From: Pseudomonas mosselii
GTDB taxonomy: Bacteria > Pseudomonadota > Gammaproteobacteria > Pseudomonadales > Pseudomonadaceae
Assembly (NCBI RefSeq): GCF_019823065.1
Contig: NZ_CP081966.1
Location: 1-64,000 of the forward strand
Length of the DNA: 64,000 nt
Direction: 5' to 3'
The translations under genes and the position numbers were made by a program. Below, one piece after another: positions 13,095 through 21,540 of the stretch. Every line of letters starts with the position of its first letter. Positions within the stretch are counted from its first letter, which is position 1. A model generated the notes under the pieces. The model made no database searches and was not told the origin of the DNA. It worked only from the letters and a program-made list of their open reading frames with translations.

Positions 13095-13226
13095 TAGAGA
13101 ATTAAAACTGTCGCTAGAGGGTCCCGTCTTTCGCGGCCTGCAGCCATTTGGAGAGGAAACGCAAAACTGTCGCAATCACCCAAAACGCCGGTTCAGACTG
13201 ATTCGCTAGAGAATTAAAACTGTCGC
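13095..13226. repeat. Threefold direct repeat (core AAAACTGTCGC)
   Basis: The core AAAACTGTCGC occurs at 13104-13114, 13163-13173 and 13216-13226. The first and third copies share a longer block, TAGAGAATTAAAACTGTCGC. The spacings are 59 and 53 bp, all in one orientation, between turC and the copper genes. Three separated sites of about 20 bp within 130 bp resemble the left-end TnsB array of Tn7, but silencer or regulator sites are also possible. Confidence 0.6.
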
Positions 13227-13283
13227 AGCCTGAAACGACGCGGCTTTCACGTGTATTCAGAGCCATCATTATCGATAGCCTGC

Positions 13284-13297
13284 TTACAAACATGTAA
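13284..13297 (+). promoter_or_regulatory. CopR-type cop box
   Basis: TTACA-AACA-TGTAA is a perfect dyad 69 bp upstream of the DUF2790 gene at 13366. On the other strand it reads ATTAC-N6-GTAAGC, matching the box upstream of copA in this window and, as I recall it, the published Pseudomonas cop box. Confidence 0.7.
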
Positions 13298-13365
13298 TTC
13301 CTGGATCACGTGGATGACAGCTCCCAGTCGGTAAGCTTCACTCATGTCTTCATGGAGTAACAGAA

Positions 13366-13698
13366 ATGAACACCGCTAAAAGCATTGCCGCCCTCATGCT
13401 CGTAATCGCCTCCTCATCTGCTTTAGCTGAAGGAGGATCTGATCGCTTACACGGAAAGATGATTCAGGCAAATGAGCAAGCAATGCGTGCCTACGCCGCT
13501 GCCAATGGAAAAAAACCACCTGAAGTGATCCATTATCGCTACGGAATGAAACTGGATGTGGCGAGAGTTATCAGTATGACTTCGCTCAAAGGTAGCTGCG
13601 ACGTGATGCCGACACAGATGAATTACGAGGACTCAACAGGTGAGTTGAAAATCCTCGAATATCGCTCTGCTGGAATTAACTGTAGAGGTCAAAACTGA
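13366..13698 (+). CDS. Exported DUF2790 protein with PtrA-like N-terminus
   Basis: The product is a 110-residue protein of unknown activity, presumably periplasmic. It has a signal peptide cut after SSALA, then a mature start EGGSDR that is almost the one of the PtrA-like protein at 18614, then a DUF2790 core with YRYGMKLDVARV, MNYEDSTGELKILEY and two cysteines that could pair. DUF2790 proteins occur mainly in pseudomonads, often beside copper or czc genes. A perfect cop-box dyad lies upstream and GGAGTAACAGAA precedes the ATG, so copper induction through CopR is likely. It is one of three DUF2790 paralogues in the window. Confidence 0.85.
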   Translation: MNTAKSIAALMLVIASSSALAEGGSDRLHGKMIQANEQAMRAYAAANGKKPPEVIHYRYGMKLDVARVISMTSLKGSCDVMPTQMNYEDSTGELKILEYRSAGINCRGQN

Positions 13699-13736
13699 CC
13701 GAAGGGACAGGGTAAGTCTTGGAGTAAGCTGACCAC

Positions 13737-13756
13737 GACCAGCGCTGCAGCTGGTC
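13737..13756. terminator. Hairpin between convergent genes
   Basis: The stem GACCAGC/GCTGGTC with a 6-base loop lies between the convergent DUF2790 and copper operons. It lacks a clear T-run on either strand, so terminator function is tentative. Confidence 0.35.
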
Positions 13757-13795
13757 GGCTGGCCGGCAGAAGCCCTTCCCCCGGGGCATCTTGCA

Positions 13796-14251
13796 TTACG
13801 TGTCAGGATAACTGGCAACTACTTGATCGTCCCCACTCTTGGTGAGGCCGATGACTTGATAGGCGTGTTTCATGCCATCAACCTCCATACCTGGTGAGCC
13901 AGCGGGCATGCCAGGTACCGCGACGCCTGCCAGGTCGTTGCGCTTTATGAGCTCCTGCACCTGGGCTGCGGGGACGTGACCTTCCACAAACTTGCCATCG
14001 ATAACCGCGGTGTGACACGAAGCCAGCCTCGGAGCTACTCCTAGCTCTTGCTTCACCGCCCTCATGTCCGTTTCAACGTGGTCGACGACCTTGAAGCCGT
14101 TTGCCTCCAAGTGCGCTATCCATTTCTTACAGCAACCGCAATTAGCGTCCCGGTGCACATCGATAGTCAGGGGCTCCGCAGCAAAGGCGGCTGAGGCGAT
14201 TAGAAGTGACGCTGCGGTACTTAAACCGAGGAAGCGGCGCTTACTTGTCAT
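13796..14251 (-). CDS. DUF411 periplasmic metal-binding protein
   Basis: This 151-residue protein starts with a signal peptide ending ASAAFA and contains the DUF411 core: the DANCGCCKKW cysteine cluster, a conserved H of ASCHTAVIDG, and the VEGHVPA and PGMPAGSPGMEV blocks. DUF411 proteins are small periplasmic copper- or silver-binding proteins common in cop/sil clusters. The ATG at 14251 is chosen because it begins the signal peptide and overlaps the upstream cytochrome gene by 11 bp; a longer frame adds 30 residues without signal character. It is the last gene of the copA operon. Confidence 0.85.
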   Translation of the reverse strand: MTSKRRFLGLSTAASLLIASAAFAAEPLTIDVHRDANCGCCKKWIAHLEANGFKVVDHVETDMRAVKQELGVAPRLASCHTAVIDGKFVEGHVPAAQVQELIKRNDLAGVAVPGMPAGSPGMEVDGMKHAYQVIGLTKSGDDQVVASYPDT

Positions 14252-15020
14252 GAGTGTGCTCCTTCCCGTCTTTGTGCACATGGGTTTTGGGAGTAGAACC
14301 TGTGTGGTGGTCCGAGTGCGCCTCGCCGGACTCGTGTTCACCGTGGTGCTCCGCTACTGATGAAGACTCCGAATGCGAACTGCCATGATCATGACTTTCC
14401 TCAGCCACGCCGTTTGCTGCGGAATCATCATGATTTCCATGACCTGATTTCGCACCACCGTGTTGGCCTTCATGGTTATGCATATCGCTTTCGCCACCGC
14501 CATGTTGGTGACCACCACTGGAAGCGACCATCATCTGGTACTGCTCAGCATTGAGTTGCGGTAGCTGGTCCAGGAACGCGACGATTCCCCAGATGTACTG
14601 GTCGTCCATGCTCTTACCCCAGGCTGGCATGCCTGTCGCTTTGATACCGTGCTTGATGGTCCAAAACGCAGCAGCAGGGTCACCGCTTACACCTATCTCG
14701 GTGAGGTTTGGTGGGGATGGGTATAGGGCTTGGCTGAGTTCAGTTTTCTCCACCCCTGGCGCGAGGTGGCAACCGATACACATGGCGTTGTAGTTGCCTG
14801 CCCCTGCTTGGATGAGAGCAGGATCTTTAAGGTTTGGCACCTCAATGTCGCTTGCTCGGACTTCAATCGAGCGATCCCGCGCCATGGCCAAAAACGCATG
14901 CACAGCGGGGAAGTGTGGGTCGTCCGCACCAACGTTCACGAGACCGAAGTAAGCAGCACCTAGCACTGCTGCGCTAGTAACAGCACCTGCCGCCACCAGC
15001 GTTGTAATTGTTTTTTTCAT
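14241..15020 (-). CDS. Cytochrome c with His-rich C-terminal tail
   Basis: The 259-residue exported protein has an N-terminal membrane or signal segment, a single class I cytochrome c domain with haem motif CIGCH near residue 81 and a methionine-ligand region (ATGMPAWG), and an unusual tail from about 170 onward built of HQHGGG, HNHEGQHGG and HDHGSSHSE-type runs. The haem domain suggests electron transfer in the periplasm; the tail should bind Cu, Zn or Ni. It lies between copB and the DUF411 gene, 9 bp after copB, so it probably serves copper oxidation or storage together with CopA. Confidence 0.85.
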   Translation of the reverse strand: MKKTITTLVAAGAVTSAAVLGAAYFGLVNVGADDPHFPAVHAFLAMARDRSIEVRASDIEVPNLKDPALIQAGAGNYNAMCIGCHLAPGVEKTELSQALYPSPPNLTEIGVSGDPAAAFWTIKHGIKATGMPAWGKSMDDQYIWGIVAFLDQLPQLNAEQYQMMVASSGGHQHGGGESDMHNHEGQHGGAKSGHGNHDDSAANGVAEESHDHGSSHSESSSVAEHHGEHESGEAHSDHHTGSTPKTHVHKDGKEHTHDK

Positions 15021-15029
15021 GTTGAGTTC

Positions 15030-16145
15030 TCAAAACCACATCCGAATACCGGCCACAAAACGAGCTTCGTCCACGTCCCCGCCTTCATCCCGAATGAAAT
15101 CGGCGGTTTTGCCGTAGGAACGGCTCCAGGTGACACCTATGTATGGCGCGAACTGGCGAACAATCTCGTACCGTAACCGCAGCCCGACTTCGGTGTTTGC
15201 CAGGCCAGAGCCGACGCCGCGTTCCGGGTCGTTCTTGCCATAAAAGTTGGCCTCAGCGGTTGGCTGAAGAATTAAACGATTGGTTAGCAAGATGTCGTAC
15301 TCGCCCTCCAGACGGGCAGCGGTTTGACCGTTCTCGCCGATAAAGGCGGTGGCTTCAGCTTCGAAGTCATACAGGGCCAGGCCCTGAATACCGAACGCAG
15401 CCCAGGTCTGCGGATCCTCCGGTTTGAAATCCTGCCGGACGCCGGCGACAACATCCCACCACGGGCTTACCGAGCGGCCATAGAGGAGCTGCAGCTCAGC
15501 ATCTTCAGTCACACCATTGGTTCGTTCACCTTCCGAGCGAATCCAGAGCCTATTGATATCGCCGCCCACCCAGCCGGATGCATCCCAAGCAAGCGTGCTA
15601 CCTTCATCGGCATCTTGGTATTCCAGTTGGTCTAGCAAGAAAAAGCTGTTGAACCCGCTGTCATCCATTTTGTGCCCGTCAAGCGGGGGGAAGGCAGCCT
15701 GCCGGTCGGCATCAGTCAGCACCGGGATTGGCGTACGGCTGGTCGGGGTCGGCGAATCAGCGTTCCCGTTTCCCATCGTGGAATGACCCATCGCGCCATG
15801 ATCCATGCCTTCCATGGACCCGTGATCCATGCCTTTCATGCTTCCATGGTCCATCTTGCTGTGGTCCATCGAGGCGGGTTTCGCTTTGGGCTGGCCATGG
15901 CCCATTTTGCTGTGATCAACGGGTGCAGGTTGCGTGGGTTGCTTGCTCGCGCCCATCTGGCTGTGGTCCATGCCCGGCATCGCAGCCTGTGATGAGGCGT
16001 GGTCCATCTGCATGGCACCGTGGCCCATTGCCGAGTGGTCCATTCCGGAATGATCCATTTCAGCGGCGAAGCTGGGCGAAACGCCCAGCACACCTAAAGA
16101 AACGGCGAATGCCAGCAGCGATGGTCGTGCAACGCTATTGGCCAT
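15030..16145 (-). CDS. copB: Copper resistance outer-membrane protein CopB
   Basis: CopB/PcoB is an outer-membrane barrel of copper resistance operons. The 371-residue product has a signal peptide, a linker rich in MDHSxM and MGHG motifs (about 30-130) and a C-terminal barrel domain beginning near [10 protein letters not shown] and ending VAGIRMWF with a terminal aromatic residue, as is typical of barrels. The ATG at 16145 follows AGGGAAAA and overlaps the upstream small gene by 11 bp; the open frame extends 10 codons further. No copC or copD follows, so this is the short copAB arrangement. Confidence 0.93.
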   Translation of the reverse strand: MANSVARPSLLAFAVSLGVLGVSPSFAAEMDHSGMDHSAMGHGAMQMDHASSQAAMPGMDHSQMGASKQPTQPAPVDHSKMGHGQPKAKPASMDHSKMDHGSMKGMDHGSMEGMDHGAMGHSTMGNGNADSPTPTSRTPIPVLTDADRQAAFPPLDGHKMDDSGFNSFFLLDQLEYQDADEGSTLAWDASGWVGGDINRLWIRSEGERTNGVTEDAELQLLYGRSVSPWWDVVAGVRQDFKPEDPQTWAAFGIQGLALYDFEAEATAFIGENGQTAARLEGEYDILLTNRLILQPTAEANFYGKNDPERGVGSGLANTEVGLRLRYEIVRQFAPYIGVTWSRSYGKTADFIRDEGGDVDEARFVAGIRMWF

Positions 16146-16458
16146 TTTTCCCTGCCTTAGCTTTGTCGCTGCCATGCGATTCCATCATTTTGCTGTGATC
16201 CATTCCTTCCATGGAACCATGATCCATGCCCTCCATAGAGCCATGATCCATGCCTTTCATGGAGCCGTGATCCATGCCTTCATGGTTCATGCCCTGGGCT
16301 TGCTTGCTCTTCGAGCCGTTCGATTGCGCCGCGTTGGACGACTTTTGAGAGTGCTGATCATGGTTGTCACTGGACCAGGAAGACGGGGCGTACACCGCGA
16401 GCAGGCCAACCATCGCGGCAGAGAGGAAAAAGGCGCTTCGTTTCATTGGTTTGCTCAT
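16135..16458 (-). CDS. Small periplasmic Met/His-rich copper-binding protein
   Basis: This 107-residue protein has a signal peptide (about 1-27) and is otherwise low-complexity: a basic polar stretch, then five or six MDHGSM/MDHSKM repeats and a Lys-rich end. The repeats match those inside CopA and CopB on either side, which suggests a periplasmic copper sponge or a shuttle between them. The ATG at 16458 follows GGAGATACGAG. The gene lies 15 bp after copA and overlaps copB. Confidence 0.82.
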   Translation of the reverse strand: MSKPMKRSAFFLSAAMVGLLAVYAPSSWSSDNHDQHSQKSSNAAQSNGSKSKQAQGMNHEGMDHGSMKGMDHGSMEGMDHGSMEGMDHSKMMESHGSDKAKAGKNGQ

Positions 16459-16472
16459 CTCGTATCTCCAGT

Positions 16473-18431
16473 TCATTCGTCCACGCGGACTTCTCGGAAC
16501 ATGCCCATCTCCATGTGGTACATGAGGTGACAGTGATAGGCCCAGCGCCCGAGTGCATCTGCGGTTACGCGATAGCTTCGTTTCGAGCCAGGCGGCATAT
16601 CGATCGTGTGTTTTCGCACCATGAAATTGCCGTCCTCATCCTCCAGGTCACTCCACATGCCGTGCAGATGGATGGGGTGAGTCATCATGGTGTCGTTGAC
16701 CAAGGTAATACGCAGGCGCTCGCCGTACTTGAGCCGCAGCGGCTCTGCGTCAGAAAACTTGATCCCATCGAAGGACCAAGCGAACTTTTCCATATGCCCG
16801 GTAAGGTGCAGTTCGATTGTCCGGCCAGGTTCCCGGCCGTCAGGGTCGATGAAGGTGCTACGCAAATCCGAATACGTGAGAACCCGACGCCCGTTATCGC
16901 GAAGCCCGATCCCCGGATCGCTCAGCTTTGGCGTAGGGGTCATGGTCTGCATATCGACCAGAGGGTTGTTTGTTTCGGAGGCGGGATGGTTCTGCATGGC
17001 ACCGCTGGCGGCCATATTGCTTTGGTCCATACCGGTCATGTTGCCGTGGTCCATGCCAGCCATCTTGCTATGGTCCATACCGGCCATGCTGCCGTGGTCC
17101 ATGCCAGCCATCTTGCTATGGTCCATACCGGCCATGCTGCCGTGGTCCATGCCAGCCATCTTGCTATGGTCCATACCGGCCATGCTGCCGTGGTCCATGC
17201 CAGCCATCTTGCTATGGTCCATACCGGCCATGCTGCCGTGGTCCATGCCAGCCATCTTGCTGTGGTCCATACCGGCCATGCTGCCGTGATCCATGCCACC
17301 CATGCTGCCGTGGTCCATCCCCATATCACTCATGGAGATGAGAGGCCTTGGATCTACAGCCGGCACCGGTGCCTGCAGGCCCTCACGGACAGCCAAGGTA
17401 CCCCTTGAATAGCCGGTGCGATCCATGGATTGAGCAAAGATGGTGTAAGCCTGCTCGTTTTCAGGCTCGACAATGACATCGTAGGTTTCAGCAACGGCAA
17501 TCCGGAATTCATCGATCGACACTGGCTTAACGTACTGACCGTCGGCTGCGACAACCGTCATTTTCAAGCCGGGGATCCGCACGTCGAAATAGGTCATCGC
17601 CGAGCCATTGATAAAGCGAAGCCGGATTTTCTCCCCTGGCTTGAAGATTCCCGTCCAGTTCCCATTTGGCGCCTGGCCGTTCATGAGGTAGGTGTAGGTG
17701 TGCCCGCTCACGTCAGCGAGATCGGTTGGGCTCATCTTCATCTCGGCCCACATCTTTCGATCGGCCACAGCAGCAGACCAACCTTTCTCGCTCACGTCGT
17801 CGACGAAGTCGCCAACGGTGCGCTTGTGGAAGTTGTAATAGTCCGACTGTTTTTTGAGCTTGGACATAACCCGCGCCGGGTCTTCGTCGGTCCAATCACT
17901 CAGCATGACGACATAGTCACGATCGTAGGTGAAAGGCTCTGGATCCTTGGCATCAATCACCAGCGCACCGTAAACACCGACCTGCTCCTGGAAGCCCGAA
18001 TGGCTGTGGTACCAGTAGGTGCCGTTCTGGTGGACCTTGAACTTGTACTCGTACATGCCGTCGGGAGCGATGCCATGGAAGCTTAGACCCGGCACGCCGT
18101 CCATATTCGCCGGCAGGATGATGCCGTGCCAGTGGATGGACGTGTCCTGCTTCAAGCGGTTGCGAACCCGTAGCGTGACCGTGTCGCCTTCGCGCCAACG
18201 GAGTATTGGTCCTGGCAGCGAACCGTTGATGGCCATCGCCGTTCGAGCTGCCCCGGTAATGTTCACCGGGAGCTCCCCGATGTACAGGTCAAAATCGGTG
18301 CCGGTCAGTACGTTAGGCTGGCCAGGGCTGGTTACGGCCCAGACCGGCGCGCGCCACATGCCCAGCCCACCCAGTAGTCCGGTAGCAGCCAGGCCTTTGA
18401 CGAATGAACGTCTCGTGGTTTTGCTTTGCAT
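16473..18431 (-). CDS. copA: Multicopper oxidase CopA (PcoA type)
   Basis: CopA is a Tat-exported periplasmic multicopper oxidase that oxidises and binds Cu(I). The 652-residue protein has a Tat signal (TRRSFVKGL), three cupredoxin domains and copper ligands in IHWHG, WYHSHSG, HPIHLHG and [12 protein letters not shown]. Between domains 2 and 3 lies an array of 12 MDH units plus one MDQ variant, largely GMDHGSM and AGMDHSKM, encoded by a 48-bp tandem repeat. The ATG at 18431 is taken because the Tat motif follows directly; the frame runs 19 codons further upstream. It is the first gene of a five-gene operon behind a cop box. Confidence 0.96.
   Translation of the reverse strand: MQSKTTRRSFVKGLAATGLLGGLGMWRAPVWAVTSPGQPNVLTGTDFDLYIGELPVNITGAARTAMAINGSLPGPILRWREGDTVTLRVRNRLKQDTSIHWHGIILPANMDGVPGLSFHGIAPDGMYEYKFKVHQNGTYWYHSHSGFQEQVGVYGALVIDAKDPEPFTYDRDYVVMLSDWTDEDPARVMSKLKKQSDYYNFHKRTVGDFVDDVSEKGWSAAVADRKMWAEMKMSPTDLADVSGHTYTYLMNGQAPNGNWTGIFKPGEKIRLRFINGSAMTYFDVRIPGLKMTVVAADGQYVKPVSIDEFRIAVAETYDVIVEPENEQAYTIFAQSMDRTGYSRGTLAVREGLQAPVPAVDPRPLISMSDMGMDHGSMGGMDHGSMAGMDHSKMAGMDHGSMAGMDHSKMAGMDHGSMAGMDHSKMAGMDHGSMAGMDHSKMAGMDHGSMAGMDHSKMAGMDHGNMTGMDQSNMAASGAMQNHPASETNNPLVDMQTMTPTPKLSDPGIGLRDNGRRVLTYSDLRSTFIDPDGREPGRTIELHLTGHMEKFAWSFDGIKFSDAEPLRLKYGERLRITLVNDTMMTHPIHLHGMWSDLEDEDGNFMVRKHTIDMPPGSKRSYRVTADALGRWAYHCHLMYHMEMGMFREVRVDE
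17043..17282 (-). repeat. 48-bp tandem repeat (five units) within copA
   Basis: Five units of 48 bp begin at 17043, 17091, 17139, 17187 and 17235. The units are almost identical; the fifth has an A-to-G change. Each encodes [16 protein letters not shown]. Such sequence identity between units suggests recent expansion or ongoing homogenisation. Confidence 0.93.
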
Positions 18432-18591
18432 GCCGTTGCGTCCAATCAGGTAGATCGCTGATATCCAGACTGCGGGATCCGCAGCCATCTGGTTTCAATT
18501 GAGCTCCCCCAAGCCTCGTAGACTTTCGCCAAAGCACAAGGATTGCGGGAGGCAATACCCCGAAAGCTGACATAGTTCAGATTCCGGGGTG

Positions 18592-18608
18592 ATTACATTT
18601 CTGTAAGC
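18592..18608 (-). promoter_or_regulatory. Cop box upstream of copA operon
   Basis: ATTAC-ATTTCT-GTAAGC contains the perfect dyad TTACA-N4-TGTAA, 160 bp upstream of the copA start. It agrees with the recalled Pseudomonas cop box and is the likely CopR site driving copA-DUF411. Confidence 0.78.
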
Positions 18609-18613
18609 TAAGC

Positions 18614-18820
18614 TCAGCAGCTCTCGTGGCCGGGGTGCTTTTGGCTTTGGGCGGTAACAGGAGCCTCTGCTTTTTTCTCCTGAGCAACCTGGTAAGCCTG
18701 CATGGAAGATGCACGTGCAGCTTCCATCCTGGCGAAGGTGCGATCCGCGCCGCCTTCAGCCAGGGCGAGGCTCGCCATGCCGAAGGTGACTACCATCACA
18801 ATCGCTTTGATCATGTTCAT
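18614..18820 (-). CDS. PtrA-like small periplasmic copper-response protein
   Basis: A 68-residue exported protein with a signal peptide ending SLALA and mature start EGGADRTFARMEAARASSMQ, which matches the PtrA N-terminal domain. PtrA of P. aeruginosa is a copper-induced periplasmic protein linked to copper tolerance. The short C-terminus ends HPGHESC, which could bind metal. AGAGGAAACGCAA precedes the ATG. It is divergent from copR with a degenerate cop box between, so CopR control is likely. Confidence 0.82.
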   Translation of the reverse strand: MNMIKAIVMVVTFGMASLALAEGGADRTFARMEAARASSMQAYQVAQEKKAEAPVTAQSQKHPGHESC

Positions 18821-18911
18821 TTGCGTTTCCTCTAAGGGTCAGTTTCGCCTGATTGGCGCCGTTCACAGTGCTCAAGCTAGCTACCCGGCACTGTCAGCAA
18901 GCTGAGCCCGA

Positions 18912-18930
18912 CATTACTTTTCCGTCAGCT
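18912..18930. promoter_or_regulatory. Degenerate cop box between ptrA-like gene and copR
   Basis: CATTAC-TTTTCC-GTCAGC keeps the ATTAC-N6-G spacing of the cop box with one changed half-site. It lies in the divergent promoter region and could control copRS, the ptrA-like gene or both. Confidence 0.6.
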
Positions 18931-18986
18931 TCTGGTTGGGTGCCTTTTTTGCTGCACACTGAAGGGCATCCAAGGGGGCGCAGCAG

Positions 18987-19664
18987 ATGAAATTACTCGT
19001 AGCCGAAGATGAGCCAAAAATCGGGGCCTACCTGCAGCAAGGGCTGACGGAGGCAGGCTTTACCGTCGATCGTGTGGTCACAGGGACCGACGCGCTGCAA
19101 TACGCTTTGAGCGAGGCGTATGACCTGCTGATTCTTGATGTAATGATGCCGGGGCTAGACGGCTGGGAGGTGCTGCGGATGGTACGTGCGGCAGGGAAAG
19201 AGGTCCCAGTCTTGTTTTTGACGGCCCGTGATGGCGTGGACGATCGCGTGAAAGGGTTAGAACTCGGGGCTGACGATTACCTGGTCAAACCCTTTGCATT
19301 CTCGGAACTGCTAGCGCGTGTGCGCACTTTGCTGCGAAGAGGCAGCAGTGGCTATGCTCAGACCACTATGAAGATGGCTGACCTGGAGGTAGACCTGCTT
19401 AAGCGCCGGGCCACCCGAAATGGCAAGCGGATCGACCTCACAGCCAAGGAGTTCTCCTTACTGGAACTACTCATGCGCCGACGCGGCGAGGTACTGCCGA
19501 AGTCCCTGATCGCATCGCAGGTGTGGGATATGAACTTCGACAGCGACACTAACGTGATCGAGGTTGCTGTTCGTAGGTTGCGGGCCAAGATTGATGACGA
19601 TTTCGCCCCCAAGCTCATACATACAGTTCGTGGCATGGGCTATCTGATGGATGTTCCCGAGTAA
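18987..19664 (+). CDS. copR: Copper response regulator CopR
   Basis: An OmpR/PhoB-family response regulator of 225 residues: receiver domain with acidic pocket E7-D8, phosphoacceptor D51 in [10 protein letters not shown], and [10 protein letters not shown] containing the conserved Lys, followed by a winged-helix domain ending VRGMGYLMD. It pairs with CopS and activates copper genes through cop boxes. CopS starts inside the TAATG overlap. Close to the CzcR at 44495, so cross-recognition of sites is plausible. Confidence 0.93.
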   Translation: MKLLVAEDEPKIGAYLQQGLTEAGFTVDRVVTGTDALQYALSEAYDLLILDVMMPGLDGWEVLRMVRAAGKEVPVLFLTARDGVDDRVKGLELGADDYLVKPFAFSELLARVRTLLRRGSSGYAQTTMKMADLEVDLLKRRATRNGKRIDLTAKEFSLLELLMRRRGEVLPKSLIASQVWDMNFDSDTNVIEVAVRRLRAKIDDDFAPKLIHTVRGMGYLMDVPE

Positions 19665-21070
19665 TGCGCGCCCAATCGTCGCTCGTTAAACGCCTTACCC
19701 TCATGTTCATGTTCGCGGTCATCGCCGTATTGGTCGTTGCCGGCGTGAGCTTCTACATGCTCAGTCAGCACCATTTCCAGATGCTGGATGAGCAAGCCCT
19801 GGCCGAGAAACTCGAATCCACCCGGCACATCCTTTCACTTTCAGCAGCACGTGATGAACTTGAGGATCAGGAGCCTCAACTGCGTGCTTTGTTGGGGGCT
19901 CATCAGGACCTTTCTGCGGAGATTCTTGATGCTGACGGTACTGTCCTGTTCTCGGACTCCAAGGCATCCCGCATCCCTGAGCGCTTTAAGCAGGCCTCTT
20001 CTGGCGCCGTTTGGGACTGGCAAATCGACTCGCGGAACTTCCGGGGGATTACCTCTCAACTGGCTATAGCGCAGGCGCAGGCGCCGGTAACAGTCATGTT
20101 GATGCTGGATGTCACCAGCCATGCCCACTTTTTCAAGACGCTGCAATGGTGGTTCGGCATTGGCTTGGTCATCAGCGCTCTGGTTAGTGCAGGATTGGGG
20201 TGGATCGTGGCCAAGAGCGGTCTTCGGCCGGTTGGGCAGATCACCAAGGTGGCGACATCCATGTCTGCCCGGTCCCTTCGCGAGCGAATTCCATTGGAGC
20301 CCGTGCCGCTTGAATTGCAGGAGCTGATCCTCTCCTTCAACGGAATGCTTGCACGCCTGGAAGACGCGTTCGTCCGGCTATCAAACTTCTCAGCCGACAT
20401 CGCACATGAGCTGCGGACTCCGGTAAGTAATCTTCTGACGCATACCGAAGTCGTTCTGACCAAAAAACGCGACCTCGATGCCTACGAAGACAACCTCTAC
20501 TCCAATCTTGAAGACCTCAAGCGCATGTCGCGCATGATCGATGACATGCTGTTCCTGGCAAAAGCTGATAACGGCTTGATCATCCCCGAGCAGGTTGATA
20601 TCGATCTGGTCGGGCTAGTGTCCAGACTGATTGAGTACTACCAGCTTGCAGCCGAAGACCGAAGCATTCGGCTTGCCCTTCAAGGCGAAGGTACGATCCG
20701 TGGTGACCGGCTAATGATTGACCGGGCGGTTTCCAACATTCTATCCAACGCTTTGCGCTATACCCCCGAAGGCCACGATATCGCCGTCCGGATTGTCGAG
20801 GCGGCTGATCAAGTGAACCTGTCCGTCCAGAACAATGGGGCCACGATTGATCCGGAACATATCAACAAAATCTTCGACCGGTTCTATCGCGCTGACCCTG
20901 CAAGGCGGGAAGGAAGCCCAAGCAACGCCGGCTTGGGTCTGGCCATAACGCGTTCGATCATCGAGGCTCATGGTGGGCGAATTTGGTGTACCTCCGCTGA
21001 CGGCGTGACGAGTTTTCACATCGCTCTGCCGCACGCCAAACAATCCACTTCCAAGCCTCAAACGGCTTAA
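19664..21070 (+). CDS. copS: Copper sensor histidine kinase CopS
   Basis: CopS is the membrane sensor of periplasmic copper that phosphorylates CopR. The 468-residue protein has two membrane segments (about 11-32 and 162-185) framing a periplasmic sensor region, a HAMP domain, the HisKA box DIAHELRTP with H248, and a HATPase domain with N-box DRAVSNILSNALRY, a G1-like QNNGATI and G2 GLGLAITRSI. It belongs to the CusS/CopS/IrlB heavy-metal kinase group. Its start overlaps copR, so the two are translated together. Confidence 0.93.
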   Translation: MRAQSSLVKRLTLMFMFAVIAVLVVAGVSFYMLSQHHFQMLDEQALAEKLESTRHILSLSAARDELEDQEPQLRALLGAHQDLSAEILDADGTVLFSDSKASRIPERFKQASSGAVWDWQIDSRNFRGITSQLAIAQAQAPVTVMLMLDVTSHAHFFKTLQWWFGIGLVISALVSAGLGWIVAKSGLRPVGQITKVATSMSARSLRERIPLEPVPLELQELILSFNGMLARLEDAFVRLSNFSADIAHELRTPVSNLLTHTEVVLTKKRDLDAYEDNLYSNLEDLKRMSRMIDDMLFLAKADNGLIIPEQVDIDLVGLVSRLIEYYQLAAEDRSIRLALQGEGTIRGDRLMIDRAVSNILSNALRYTPEGHDIAVRIVEAADQVNLSVQNNGATIDPEHINKIFDRFYRADPARREGSPSNAGLGLAITRSIIEAHGGRIWCTSADGVTSFHIALPHAKQSTSKPQTA

Positions 21071-21106
21071 TGCTCATTTCATGCGTGTAACCTATACTCG
21101 GCCATC

Positions 21107-21454
21107 ATGAACCGGCTCCTACGACTGTTCACCATCCTGCTTCTAATCGCATCGCTTCCTCTCAACGGCATGGCGGGAGTCGACTCAGCCATTGAACCAT
21201 GCCCCATGCAAACCATGGGGATGGAGATGATGGCGGGGATGGATCACGATTGTTGCCAGGATACTGATCCAGGATCAGCTGCCGACCACTCCAAAGCCTG
21301 CAAAGTGGGCCAGGAGTGTAGAACCGCGAGCACAGTTCAGGTCGAAATAATTAACCCCACGCTCACCTATTCTGCGCCTAGGCCAGTAGATACCTATGCG
21401 GTGAGCCTCGTAAACAGGGCGCCTCCTGACCCTTGGCGGCCACCCCGCGCCTGA
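21107..21454 (+). CDS. Small exported Cys/Met/His-rich protein upstream of cusC
   Basis: The 115-residue protein has a hydrophobic signal (about 4-23) and a mature part with clustered metal ligands: CPMQTMGMEMMAGMDHDCC, then SKACKVGQEC. I do not know a characterised homologue; small ligand-rich exported proteins often precede Cus operons in pseudomonads and are presumed periplasmic copper binders. It lies between copS and cusC in the same direction, so it may be the first cistron of the cus operon. Confidence 0.7.
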   Translation: MNRLLRLFTILLLIASLPLNGMAGVDSAIEPCPMQTMGMEMMAGMDHDCCQDTDPGSAADHSKACKVGQECRTASTVQVEIINPTLTYSAPRPVDTYAVSLVNRAPPDPWRPPRA

Positions 21455-21540
21455 TTACCTCTTAAATTCACCCCATCGTCCTGTTTTGCAGCCGGATGAT
21501 GGCATGCGCTTGCGCGCTGATTTTTTGAGGAATCATTTCC

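Noticed and set aside
16446..17408. Repetitive open frame antisense to copA ([18 protein letters not shown] repeats)
   Set aside because: The repeats are the reverse complement of the 48-bp copA array; the copA frame has the multicopper oxidase ligands.
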